The notes beneath the pieces were generated by a model, which ran no database searches, was not told the DNA's origin, and saw nothing but the letters and a program-made list of their open reading frames with translations. The translations under genes and the position numbers were made by a program. Below, piece after piece: positions 8,704 through 15,017 of a DNA stretch of 33,557 bases. The stretch covers positions 1 through 33,557 of the forward strand of contig JAYWHK010000051.1 in NCBI GenBank assembly GCA_043777755.1, written 5' to 3'. Within the stretch, counting starts at the first letter, position 1; the number at the start of each line of letters is the position of its first letter. The stretch comes from CANHEE01 sp043777755 (lineage in GTDB: Bacteria; Bacteroidota; Bacteroidia; Chitinophagales; Saprospiraceae).

Positions 8704-9498
8704 TTATACAAAAAAGTCAAATTCAATCATTTGCGGGTTGTTTTGTTCTTTTTTTGGCAACATTAACCAAATACCTTCATCTGCAAGCTCATCTGAAACA
8801 CCTTCTTCTTCGGAAAGATAAGCTACAATCGCTTGCTTTTTAAAGCCTTGATAATGCGGAAAAAAAACATCCAAACGAGCTAAATTAGCTTCGATTTGTC
8901 TAAATGTTTCTTCTCGAATGGTGCTTTTGACTTCGAGCATAAAAATCGTATCTTCGCCTTCTGCCAGCATATCTATTTCGAGGTGTTGTCTTTTGGGTTT
9001 TGTATCGCTGATAATGGTTCGTTTTACTTTTGAAGCAAAATTGACCACATCAAACTCTTTAAATAAAAACCGTTGTGCAGATTCCGTCGCAGATTTTTCA
9101 ATATAATTGCCCCAAATATGAGAAAACTCTCCAATTTGACGGTTAATATCTGTAATGACTTGGTTGAAAGCGGAACGTTCTTCTTGTAGTAACTCTTTCA
9201 ATGCTTTGTGTTGGTCAGTGAGCAACAAAAGCGTATTGTAGCGGTCATGGTACAAACGATTTTCAAAAAGATATTGCTCCTCTGCAAGATTTTTTCGGCG
9301 GCGGTTCACATCACTTTCTACCTCTTTCCGATAACTTTTGAGTGCTTCGTGCATTTCTTTGACCAAATCAACTGCTTCTTGAATCATTGGCTTAAAAATC
9401 CTTGCACTTGAATTGACGTGTAGTGCTTGCGCCCGTCCCAAAGACTGCATCAAAACGGCATAACGCTCCACTTGTTCGTTGATAAGGGCTATATTCAT
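8704..9498 (-). CDS. Coiled-coil protein with PD-(D/E)XK nuclease-like C-terminal domain
   Basis: 264 residues. The N-terminal half (to about 140) is helical coiled coil rich in Glu, Arg and Gln. The C-terminal half has the PD-(D/E)XK pattern: LEIDMLAEGEDTIFMLEVKS, with the Asp of EID, the acidic residue and Lys of EVK at the right spacing, then a helix (REETFRQIEANLARL) and a late strand (KKQAIVAYLS). It resembles DUF3782-type proteins, restriction-endonuclease-fold relatives of unknown role. No methylase or partner is adjacent, so a classical restriction system is unlikely. It has its own promoter and ends about 250 bp before the haloperoxidase gene. Confidence 0.65.
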   Translation of the reverse strand: MNIALINEQVERYAVLMQSLGRAQALHVNSSARIFKPMIQEAVDLVKEMHEALKSYRKEVESDVNRRRKNLAEEQYLFENRLYHDRYNTLLLLTDQHKALKELLQEERSAFNQVITDINRQIGEFSHIWGNYIEKSATESAQRFLFKEFDVVNFASKVKRTIISDTKPKRQHLEIDMLAEGEDTIFMLEVKSTIREETFRQIEANLARLDVFFPHYQGFKKQAIVAYLSEEEGVSDELADEGIWLMLPKKEQNNPQMIEFDFFV

Positions 9499-9530
9499 AG
9501 TAATTTACATTCTTTTATTGAAATTTTATG

Positions 9531-9560
9531 CAAAAATAAGCTAAAAAATGGAGAAAACAA
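9531..9560 (-). promoter_or_regulatory. Promoter TTG-N19-TATTTTTG
   Basis: Minus-strand TTG (9560-9558), 19 nt, then TATTTTTG (9538-9531), 33 bp before the start at 9498. Confidence 0.6.
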
Positions 9561-9645
9561 GGAAGAAAACTAAGAAAAAATTAAAAAAACACTTGGGCAT
9601 ACGTAGCAAGAGGTCAAATTAAACTTGAAAAAAGAGTAAAATAAA

Positions 9646-9677
9646 TTTGACTAATACTTACTTATATTTTACCTTTG
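9646..9677 (+). promoter_or_regulatory. Promoter TTTG-N20-TACCTTTG of the immunity-like cassette
   Basis: TTTG (9646-9649), 20 nt, TACCTTTG (9670-9677). It overlaps the first codons of a longer possible frame starting at 9647, so the real first gene must begin downstream, at ATG 9698. Just upstream (9585-9644) lies a start-less open tail of 19 codons that may be debris of another gene. Confidence 0.75.
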
Positions 9678-9697
9678 CATGGTACAGATTGGTAACA

Positions 9698-9847
9698 ATG
9701 CAAAAAGTACGACTGGTAAAGGCAACTGAACGTTTTATTAAAAAAATAAACCTTTTTACCAATAAATCTATTGACGAACTTTGGAATATACAAGATCATG
9801 ACTTTGAAAATATGGAAGAAAAATTCAATAATTTAAAATTCAAATAA
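9698..9847 (+). CDS. Small 49-residue basic protein, first gene of cassette
   Basis: The frame is open from 9647, but the consensus promoter at 9646-9677 makes ATG 9698 the likely start, giving 49 residues (MQKVRLVKATERFIKKINLF and onward). It is charged, probably helical, with no signal peptide or membrane segment. The next gene starts 2 bp after its stop, suggesting translational coupling. I do not recognise a family. It could be a small regulator, or the residue of a larger gene whose 5' end was lost. Confidence 0.5.
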   Translation: MQKVRLVKATERFIKKINLFTNKSIDELWNIQDHDFENMEEKFNNLKFK

Positions 9848-9849
9848 AT

Positions 9850-10341
9850 ATGAAATCTATTGCATTGCCATACATTGGCGAAATTAACTTAGAGAAACTG
9901 GACGAGTGTTATTCCACTCAGGCTACTATACCTAATTCGGTGGAACTTAATATATTTTTATGGGACAAAACAATAGATTTAGAAAGTTTGGAAAAAATAA
10001 AAACTGTTCTTGAAAATATTTCCAAATATGATAGCTTGAATAAAGCCTATTTGTTACAGGAGTTTATGACGGGTATTAATACAAAAGAATATCTGGAATT
10101 TCATTTATCGCAAATACCAGTTCTTGGTGAATGTTTTATTGAAGAAAAAGTTAATGAAGCAGAGCCTATTTTTCATGTTTTCTCAAAATTGTATTTGTAT
10201 AAAATATGGTTCTCCGTTTATGCCAATAAGGAAATAGAAATCGTATTTGATTATAGCGTAGGAGTTGATGTAACGCAATACAAATTAGCTATAAAGCGAA
10301 AATTAAGTGGAGCATTTTCATCTATAACTATGGAAAGTTAA
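9850..10341 (+). CDS. DUF2004-family protein, immunity-like
   Basis: 163 residues, cytosolic, acidic. The N terminus (LPYIGEINLEKLDECYSTQA), the central segment (LEKIKTVLENISKYDSLNKA) and the C-terminal strands (VFDYSVGVDVTQY ... SSITMES) match my recollection of the DUF2004 family, found singly and in clusters of immunity proteins against polymorphic toxins. The biochemical function is unknown. It sits 2 bp after the small gene and 13 bp before the next, so the three form one operon. Assignment is by pattern recognition only. Confidence 0.62.
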   Translation: MKSIALPYIGEINLEKLDECYSTQATIPNSVELNIFLWDKTIDLESLEKIKTVLENISKYDSLNKAYLLQEFMTGINTKEYLEFHLSQIPVLGECFIEEKVNEAEPIFHVFSKLYLYKIWFSVYANKEIEIVFDYSVGVDVTQYKLAIKRKLSGAFSSITMES

Positions 10342-10354
10342 AACGATACAAATT

Positions 10355-10915
10355 ATGAAGTACTATACTTTTGACAAATACAGCAGGAAAATAGCCGCAA
10401 GGCAATGGGAAATAACATTAGACGGGCAAAAGTCGGAACAGTGGATTTTTGTGAACACCAATGGAAGTCAGCCAATAATGCGTGATTTTTTACCCTTTTT
10501 TATGGATTATGACAATGGTGATGATCTGTTTTTTGTTAGACTTCTATTTGTAAAAGATTTAGTGAAGGAGTATTATAAAACACATAAATCCAATAAAAAT
10601 CTTGAAATAATAAAAAAAGAAATAGAATTAGATGTTTTATTTCCAAACGATTTTGAATCGATTCTAAATCATACAAAAAAATTTGAAATTCCAGAAGGAT
10701 TCTTTATGCTTACTTTAGAAGAAATTTTATCAGTGGGAACAGGTGAAAATTTTTGGCAAGATTTTACCCCAAGAGCCATAAAAGCGGTAGGCATAGCAAG
10801 CGATGCTGGTGGCGATTATATTGGGTATATTTTAGAAGAAGATAGCGATATCCAATTGAGTAGTGAATTGATTATTTTTAATCACGAAACAGGTACAATT
10901 GAAGAATTGGAATAA
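10355..10915 (+). CDS. SUKH-like (SMI1/KNR4-like) protein, possible immunity protein
   Basis: 186 residues, acidic, without signal or membrane segment. The C-terminal pattern AVGIASDAGGDYIGYILEED followed by SSELIIFNHETGTIEELE resembles the closing strands of SUKH superfamily proteins (G-D-Y ... F-x-H-E-T-G). SUKH proteins are common immunity proteins of contact-dependent and type VI toxins. The N terminus is not diagnostic, so the family call is tentative. It is the last gene of the 9698-10915 operon; a strong palindromic terminator follows at 11054. Confidence 0.5.
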   Translation: MKYYTFDKYSRKIAARQWEITLDGQKSEQWIFVNTNGSQPIMRDFLPFFMDYDNGDDLFFVRLLFVKDLVKEYYKTHKSNKNLEIIKKEIELDVLFPNDFESILNHTKKFEIPEGFFMLTLEEILSVGTGENFWQDFTPRAIKAVGIASDAGGDYIGYILEEDSDIQLSSELIIFNHETGTIEELE

Positions 10916-11025
10916 ATTTAACTAAATGGCAGGAACTGGGAAGCATAGAATTATCAGGTGACAATTCGCTGACCAATGTTTGGTCGTTGGTGTGCTTTTT
11001 ACCTTTTGAACAAAGAAAGCAATAA
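10915..11025 (+). pseudogene. Start-less open tail, possible gene remnant
   Basis: A different frame from the preceding gene stays open from 10903 to a stop at 11023-11025 with no start codon, reading LTKWQELGSIELSGDNSLTN and then a short hydrophobic end (CFLPFEQRKQ). Its protein-like composition suggests the C-terminal end of a gene cut off by recombination. It may instead be chance coding. Confidence 0.3.
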
Positions 11026-11053
11026 ATAGACAGAAAAAGCACAGCCATTAATT

Positions 11054-11099
11054 TTCAAAAAACCGCTACAACTCCAAGGAGTTGTAGCGGTTTTTTGAA
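11054..11099. terminator. Bidirectional palindromic terminator
   Basis: A perfect 22-bp inverted repeat with a 2-nt centre (11054-11075 / 11078-11099) and six A/T bases on each side ends the rightward cassette and the leftward small membrane gene. Confidence 0.85.
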
Positions 11100-11110
11100 T
11101 AAGAAAAAAT

Positions 11111-11287
11111 TTATTTCCTCTCCAACAAACGTTTGATTTGTATTGCAAACTGCAACAAAGTAATGCCAAAAAATACAATATTGCAAACAACAAGGGCATC
11201 AGTTTGAGCCGCTGTCAATCGCAATAAAACGTAAAATAACATTGCTACACCAAAAGCAATCAATACAATTTTAATATTTTCTCTCAT
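11111..11287 (-). CDS. Small two-helix membrane protein, 58 residues
   Basis: ATG at 11287 to TAA at 11111-11113. The sequence starts MRENIKIVLIAFGVAMLFYV, giving a first membrane helix, and a second hydrophobic stretch (ALVVCNIVFFGITLLQFAI) ends in a basic tail (KRLLERK). Two short membrane helices with a hairpin topology are predicted. No family recognised. It stops 12 bp before the shared terminator and lies back-to-back with the candidate toxin transcript starting near 11370. Confidence 0.6.
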   Translation of the reverse strand: MRENIKIVLIAFGVAMLFYVLLRLTAAQTDALVVCNIVFFGITLLQFAIQIKRLLERK

Positions 11288-11355
11288 TTTAAAAGCATTT
11301 TTCTACTAAAACGTTTTTCAATCAAAAAAAGTATTTTTTAACAAAAAAAAAATTT

Positions 11356-11363
11356 TATTTTTG
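11356..11363 (+). promoter_or_regulatory. -7 box of the candidate toxin transcript
   Basis: TATTTTTG fits TAnnTTTG. The -33 position has only a T run (no TTG), so the promoter is weaker than the opposing one. Predicted start near 11370, leaving a leader of about 50 nt that contains a small hairpin cggc-gatatt-gccg (11381-11394). Confidence 0.45.
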
Positions 11364-11384
11364 CAACGGCTTAAAGAAATCGGC

Positions 11385-11433
11385 GATATTGCCGACAACC
11401 AACCATACCTTTTTTACTATGGTGAATTATAAT
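11385..11433 (+). repeat. 5' copies of direct repeats DRa and DRb
   Basis: DRa is gatattgccg at 11385-11394, half of a leader hairpin. DRb is gaattataat at 11424-11433, beginning 5 bp after the first base of the toxin start codon. Identical copies in the same order occur at 11560-11569 and 11571-11580. Confidence 0.85.
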
Positions 11434-11508
11434 TGGCTGTTTCTTGTGCTGTGCCTTGTTGTTGCAATTGTTTTGATTGCAATAGACGAGGACAAACACC
11501 GCAAGTAA
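11419..11508 (+). CDS. Candidate Fst-like membrane toxin peptide, 29 residues
   Basis: ATG 11419 to TAA 11506-11508. The peptide begins MVNYNWLFLVLCLVVAIVLI, a single strongly hydrophobic helix, and closes with a charged tail IDEDKHRK. This layout (short N terminus, one membrane helix, acidic-then-basic tail) is that of Fst/Ldr type I toxins; Fst itself ends in an acidic run followed by SRK. Such peptides act at the cytoplasmic membrane when antisense RNA is lost. A convergent promoter, a terminator hairpin 12 bp after the stop, and the two repeat pairs give the context of an antisense-controlled locus. It could instead be a harmless small membrane protein or chance ORF. No Shine-Dalgarno is seen, normal for this phylum. 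Confidence 0.6.
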   Translation: MVNYNWLFLVLCLVVAIVLIAIDEDKHRK

Positions 11509-11520
11509 CATTAAAAAAGA

Positions 11521-11542
11521 GGGCAGCGGTGACACGCTGCCC
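11521..11542. terminator. Terminator hairpin shared by both convergent transcripts
   Basis: Stem gggcagcg/cgctgccc with loop gtgaca. On the minus strand it is followed by CTCTTTTTT (strong); on the plus strand by TTCTT (weaker). Confidence 0.8.
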
Positions 11543-11559
11543 TTCTTAAGTTACGGTAT

Positions 11560-11580
11560 GATATTGCCGCGAATTATAAT
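11560..11580 (+). repeat. 3' copies of DRa and DRb
   Basis: gatattgccg at 11560-11569 and gaattataat at 11571-11580, repeating 11385-11394 and 11424-11433. They lie in the template of the antisense RNA's 5' half. Confidence 0.85.
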
Positions 11581-11587
11581 GGTAGTA

Positions 11588-11618
11588 CAAAGGTACAATT
11601 ATTTTTTGAAATACGCAA
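11588..11618 (-). promoter_or_regulatory. Antisense RNA promoter TTG-N20-TACCTTTG
   Basis: Minus-strand TTG (11618-11616), 20 nt, TACCTTTG (11595-11588). The two elements match the phylum consensus, and no protein gene lies downstream on this strand before the hairpin. Confidence 0.7.
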
Positions 11619-11669
11619 TACTTGATTTTACAAAAATAAAATCTATCACAATTAGATTGTAACGTTGGC

Positions 11670-11699
11670 AAGTCCCTCCTTTGGAGGGATTTAGGGAGA
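11670..11699. repeat. REP-like palindrome, family A (intergenic copy)
   Basis: A hairpin tccctcc-ttt-ggaggga followed by tttaggga lies just after the etfA stop. A diverged copy (tcccttcc-tca-ggaaggga, then tttaggga) lies inside the alpha-2-macroglobulin gene at 28639-28672. Stem differences are compensated, as expected for a structured mobile repeat. There is no U-tract, so it is not a clear terminator. Confidence 0.7.
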
Positions 11700-11705
11700 T
11701 CAATC

Positions 11706-12662
11706 TTACTGCGCTTTGAATTTTCTCATTGCTTCAGTCAATTTCGGAACAATTTCGAAAGCATCTCCAACAACACCATAATCTGCTGCTTTGAAAAAAG
11801 GAGCTTCTGGATCTTTATTGATAACAACGATTACTTTTGAGTTATTGACACCTGCCAAGTGCTGAATTGCACCAGAGATACCAATTGCAATGTATAGATT
11901 CGGACGAATCGCTACACCTGTCTGACCAACGTGTTCGTGGTGTGGTCGCCAATGTGCGTCCGCAACTGGGCGAGAACAAGCCGTCGTTGCATTCATCACC
12001 GTCGCCAAATCTTCTACAATACCCCAATTTTCAGGGCCTTTCATTCCTCGACCTGCCGAAACGACCAATTCCGCTTCTGGCAATGGTACAATACCATCTT
12101 GAGTCTTGACTTCGATTACTTTTACCTTGCTCGCTGGAACAGCAACTGCCATATTTTCAACAGCAACATCGCCGCCAACCACTTCTGGCTGCAATGAATT
12201 ACCCATAACCGAAATCACTTTAATTGGCGATTTTAACTCATATTCAGCCACCGCTTTTCCTGAAAAAACGCTTTTCTTTACTTTAAATCCACCTGCCATC
12301 GTCGGAAGGGCATTTGCACCAGCAATAGAACCAGCATTGAATCGAGCCGCCAAACGTCCTGCCAATGACTTGCCCGTTGAGGTATGCCCCATGACTAAAA
12401 CTGTTGCGCCAAGAGTCGTCGCTACATTTGCAACAACACTCGTAACTACTTGACTGTCAAACTGATTCAAAGCAGCATCGGCTACATTTAATACTTTTGA
12501 AGCACCGTATTGACCCAATTGACCTGCATTTTCAACAGTGCCAAGTGTCAAAGCAACACAGCTTGTGCCAGTCGCATCAGCGATTTTCTTACCATAAGTG
12601 ACTGTCTCAAAAGCCGCTTTTTTGAGCTTTCCTTTTGGACTTTCTATATATACTAAAACCAT
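11706..12662 (-). CDS. etfA: Electron transfer flavoprotein, alpha subunit
   Basis: 318 residues, full family length. The N-terminal domain (about 1-185) is followed by the conserved FAD-binding C-terminal domain: SAGRGMKGPENW (about 202-212), the HVGQTGVAIRPNLYIAIGIS segment (244-263) continuing to GAIQHLAGV, and INKDPEAPFFKAADYGVVGD (281-300). With EtfB it forms the soluble FAD/AMP heterodimer that passes electrons from acyl-CoA and other dehydrogenases to ETF:quinone oxidoreductase. It is second in the etfB-etfA operon (51-bp gap). No dehydrogenase gene is adjacent. Confidence 0.96.
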   Translation of the reverse strand: MVLVYIESPKGKLKKAAFETVTYGKKIADATGTSCVALTLGTVENAGQLGQYGASKVLNVADAALNQFDSQVVTSVVANVATTLGATVLVMGHTSTGKSLAGRLAARFNAGSIAGANALPTMAGGFKVKKSVFSGKAVAEYELKSPIKVISVMGNSLQPEVVGGDVAVENMAVAVPASKVKVIEVKTQDGIVPLPEAELVVSAGRGMKGPENWGIVEDLATVMNATTACSRPVADAHWRPHHEHVGQTGVAIRPNLYIAIGISGAIQHLAGVNNSKVIVVINKDPEAPFFKAADYGVVGDAFEIVPKLTEAMRKFKAQ

Positions 12663-12713
12663 TTTTTAATTGATTTGAAAATTTTAAAAAAAATTTGACA
12701 ATTTGGAGATTTT

Positions 12714-13451
12714 TTAAATAACCTTCGCTTCCTCGTGTAACAAACGCACCAATTCGTCCATATTGTCCGCATTGACTAATTTAACACCCGTTTTTGCTTT
12801 TGGCAATTCATATTGTGATACCACAGATTGATCATCAAAAGCCACTGGTTCAACCACTTTCAAAGGTCGTGAACGGGATTGCATGATGCCTTTCATATTT
12901 GGGATTCTTTGTTCAGCCAAACCTTTTGCTGCACTCAATACAAACGGTGTTTGTACTTCTACTACTTCGATTCCGCCTTCAATATCACGGCTTACTGTCG
13001 CTGTATTTCCGTTGATATCCAACTTATTAGCGTAAGAAATATAAGGCATATCTAAATATTCTGCCGTCATAGCTCCAACTTCTGAGCCATTGTAATCAAT
13101 GGTTTCTTTGCCAAGAAAAACAATATCGTAGTTTTCAGATTTGGCATAAGCAGCAATTTGCTTTGCTGTATATAAAGCACTTTTAGGATTGGCATTGATA
13201 CGAACAGCATCGTCACCACCAATAGCCAAGCCTTTACGAATAATAGCATCGTCTTCGGCAGCCCCTACATTAAGGAGCGTTACCGTTCCGCCAAGGGTTT
13301 CTTTTAATTCTAAAGCACGAACAAGCGCATACCACTCATCGTAAGGATTCATAATGTAGGTAATCCCTGCGGCATTGAACTCTGTACCTCCGTTAAAAGA
13401 GATTTTAGAGGTCGTTTCGGGCGTTTTACTAACACAAACTAATAATTTCAT
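12714..13451 (-). CDS. etfB: Electron transfer flavoprotein, beta subunit
   Basis: 245 residues, usual length. Begins MKLLVCVSKTPET and carries the family features NPYDEWYALVRALELKE (in place of the common NPFDE.A.E.A), the AMP-binding loop GKETIDYNGSEVGAMTAEYL (about 114-133) and LPYISYANKLDI-type core (here MPYISYANKLDI). The C-terminal recognition segment KGIMQSRSRPLKVVEP follows. It is the first gene of etfBA, driven by the promoter at 13516-13547. Confidence 0.95.
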   Translation of the reverse strand: MKLLVCVSKTPETTSKISFNGGTEFNAAGITYIMNPYDEWYALVRALELKETLGGTVTLLNVGAAEDDAIIRKGLAIGGDDAVRINANPKSALYTAKQIAAYAKSENYDIVFLGKETIDYNGSEVGAMTAEYLDMPYISYANKLDINGNTATVSRDIEGGIEVVEVQTPFVLSAAKGLAEQRIPNMKGIMQSRSRPLKVVEPVAFDDQSVVSQYELPKAKTGVKLVNADNMDELVRLLHEEAKVI

Positions 13452-13515
13452 ATTTAATTTTAATTAAGTATCTTTTGAATATTTTTTAAGGAGTAATACT
13501 TTTCTAATAACGCTG

Positions 13516-13547
13516 CAAAAGTACGATTTGTTTTTGATATAGTCAAA
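13516..13547 (-). promoter_or_regulatory. etfBA promoter TTTG-N20-TACTTTTG
   Basis: Minus-strand TTTG/TTG (13547-13544), 20 nt, TACTTTTG (13523-13516). The -33 element touches the palindrome at 13545-13580. Confidence 0.75.
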
Positions 13548-13580
13548 AAAAATCCAGCGAATTTTCGCTGGATTTTTTTT
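13545..13580. terminator. Perfect terminator-like palindrome between divergent promoters
   Basis: 16-bp stem (13545-13560 / 13565-13580) with a 4-nt loop and eight A/T on each side. It looks like a bidirectional terminator but sits between two divergent promoters, so it may insulate them, act as an operator, or be a relic. Confidence 0.6.
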
Positions 13581-13616
13581 AGGATAATTTTTTTAGAAAA
13601 AATCAAGAAAAAAGTT

Positions 13617-13624
13617 TATCTTTG
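13617..13624 (+). promoter_or_regulatory. -7 box TATCTTTG
   Basis: Overlaps a TTG at 13622 that could be read as a start codon; the box favours ATG 13643 as the true start of the downstream gene. The -33 element is not clear. Confidence 0.5.
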
Positions 13625-13642
13625 CAATCAAAATATAAAAAA

Positions 13643-14129
13643 ATGGCGAAGAAAAAAGAATGGCGTGAAGGAGAGATGATTCTTACCTTCAAACTTTCAA
13701 AAATAGATACGGCATATACAAAATCAATGGAAGAATGGATGAGTGCTGAAAATCCTACGTTCACCACCATTGAACAACATAATTTCGATGTTACTTATCA
13801 TGGAGGTGTAAAAAAAATCAAAACTTGGAGCGAGGAGGATTTAAAGATGAAATTCATCAGCCATATTCTCGAACTTGGGCTGATTATGGAAGATGAAAAC
13901 TTTACTTCTTTTTTTGATAAAAAACTTACTGCCAAAGTAGATAACCATGAATTGTCTGTCAAAGCGGATTTTGTAGTAGCAAAAGGTTATTTGGACTTTT
14001 TGTATTATGGAAGCTCGTACTTATTGTGTTTCCAGGCAGTTTGATACTACGGATAGAAACGATTTACTCCAAATTATCGCTATTTTGAGAAAATTTAAAG
14101 AAATATTAGAGTCAAAACTTTTAAAATAA
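13643..14129 (+). pseudogene. Broken gene with central deletion and frameshift (Bacteroidetes protein of unknown function)
   Basis: Frame 1 (13643-14044) reads MAKKKEWREGEMILTFKLSK through FVVAKGYLDFLYY, then runs into unrelated residues and stops. From 14007 the +1 frame encodes MEARTYCVSRQFDTTDRNDL and continues to a stop at 14127-14129, which looks like the true C terminus of the same protein (LLQIIAILRKFKEIL). The two halves meet at about 14000-14010. From memory of longer relatives, a central piece of roughly 50 residues is missing. Function is unknown; the Lys/Glu-rich strand pattern is compatible with a nuclease-like fold, but this is a guess. Confidence 0.6.
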
Positions 14130-14144
14130 AAATGTAATTAATAA

Positions 14145-14708
14145 ATGGCAACTATTCTGAACATCAGTATCAATGACCTTAGTAATCAGTTTATCCAAGA
14201 TTTAAGAGCAAATTTTGATACAAAAGCAAAAGTAGAGATAAGAGTTCAAGAAAACAATCACGGAAAAAATTTGTTTTCAGAAGCTCAATTTTGGAATATT
14301 ATTGAGCAATTAGACTGGTCAAAAAAAGAATACAAAGCAATTATTACACCTGCGGTACTTGCTTTGTCGCAAATGCCGATGCCTTGTATTTATCTTTTCA
14401 AAGATTACCTCTCAGAAAAACTCTATCGTTTGGATACACGCCAACACGCAACTGTATTTTTAAAAAAAGAAGAAGAAGATTTCCTCTCCGCAGATGATTT
14501 TCTATATGTGAGATGCGCTGTTGTCGCAGAAGGCAAAGTTTTTTATCAAAAAATACTTGAAAAAGCAAGCGAAATGCCATCTGGAATCGCTTTTGAGCCT
14601 TTGCTAAGTATTGCAAATGAAGCCTATAAGATAAAAATGAATAAAAACTTAGAGTATTCGCCTACCTATAACTGCGAAACGAAAAGTAATAAAGCAGCTT
14701 GGCTATAA
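14145..14708 (+). CDS. DUF4240 protein with short N-terminal extension
   Basis: 187 residues, cytosolic. Residues about 45-165 match DUF4240 as I recall it: FWNIIEQLDWSKKEYKAIIT, then LALSQMPMPCIYLFKDYLSE, KLYRLDTRQHA, DDFLYVRCAVVAEGKVFYQK, and PSGIAFEPLLSIANEAY. The first 40 residues (MATILNISINDLSNQFIQDL) form a separate basic/helical piece of the kind seen in Bacteroidetes antitoxin-like proteins (inference). The next gene starts 6 bp after the stop, so the two are co-transcribed. Function unknown; regulatory or immunity role suggested by the partner. Confidence 0.6.
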   Translation: MATILNISINDLSNQFIQDLRANFDTKAKVEIRVQENNHGKNLFSEAQFWNIIEQLDWSKKEYKAIITPAVLALSQMPMPCIYLFKDYLSEKLYRLDTRQHATVFLKKEEEDFLSADDFLYVRCAVVAEGKVFYQKILEKASEMPSGIAFEPLLSIANEAYKIKMNKNLEYSPTYNCETKSNKAAWL

Positions 14709-14714
14709 AGACTT

Positions 14715-15017
14715 ATGCACAAAAACTCTTATCAAAATGAAGAACTCCACCATCTCTACGAAATCGTGGATAGGTTAGACGAAAGTGTCTTCAAATATGG
14801 CATCAGTTGTATGTCCATTGATGAAGATAATATGTCAAGTAGAATGAGAGAGCAGACTAACCTACTCAATCTTGTAGATCAGTGGAATCGGTTTTATGCA
14901 AGAATCTTAGTTGAAAATATTAAAGGCAAAAAAGAAGCAAGAAAACTCGAAACTCAATATATCATTGAGTATCAAAGAATTTTCGGTGACAAGCCAAGAG
15001 GAAATATCACATTATAA
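14715..15017 (+). CDS. Stand-alone GIY-YIG-like toxin-type domain
   Basis: 100 residues, no signal peptide. The order HLYEIVD ... VFKYGIS ... SSRMREQTNLLNLVDQWNRF ... ARKLETQYIIEYQ ... DKPRGN matches a compact GIY-YIG-like nuclease domain: two short strands with Tyr and Gly, an Arg in the first helix, and a Glu in the second. I recall this domain as the C-terminal tip of polymorphic toxins in other bacteria; here it stands alone without a carrier. It follows the DUF4240 gene by 6 bp and its stop overlaps the convergent acpH stop (15012-15017). Confidence 0.5.
   Translation: MHKNSYQNEELHHLYEIVDRLDESVFKYGISCMSIDEDNMSSRMREQTNLLNLVDQWNRFYARILVENIKGKKEARKLETQYIIEYQRIFGDKPRGNITL

Larger units (their letters stand above)
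11514..11582 (-). ncRNA. Candidate antisense RNA (RNA II-like), about 70 nt
   Basis: The strong minus promoter at 11588-11618 predicts a start near 11582. Transcription leftward passes the complements of DRb and DRa, then the hairpin 11521-11542, and ends in a CTCTTTTTT run (down to about 11514). No ORF is present. The 3' half is fully complementary to the end of the toxin transcript, and the 5' half would pair with the toxin leader and start region through the repeats. RNA II of pAD1 is of similar size. Ends are inferred from promoter and terminator, not measured. Confidence 0.6.

Noticed and set aside
9647..9697. Earlier start for the 49-residue gene
   Set aside because: These codons overlap a consensus promoter.
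10999..11199. 66-codon minus-strand ORF
   Set aside because: It runs through the palindromic terminator 11054-11099; the 58-residue frame 11111-11287 is the better gene.
11670..11699. Terminator of etfA
   Set aside because: The hairpin lacks a U-tract and has a relative inside a coding gene, so it is better called a repeat.
13622..13642. TTG start giving seven extra residues
   Set aside because: The TTG is part of a TATCTTTG promoter box.
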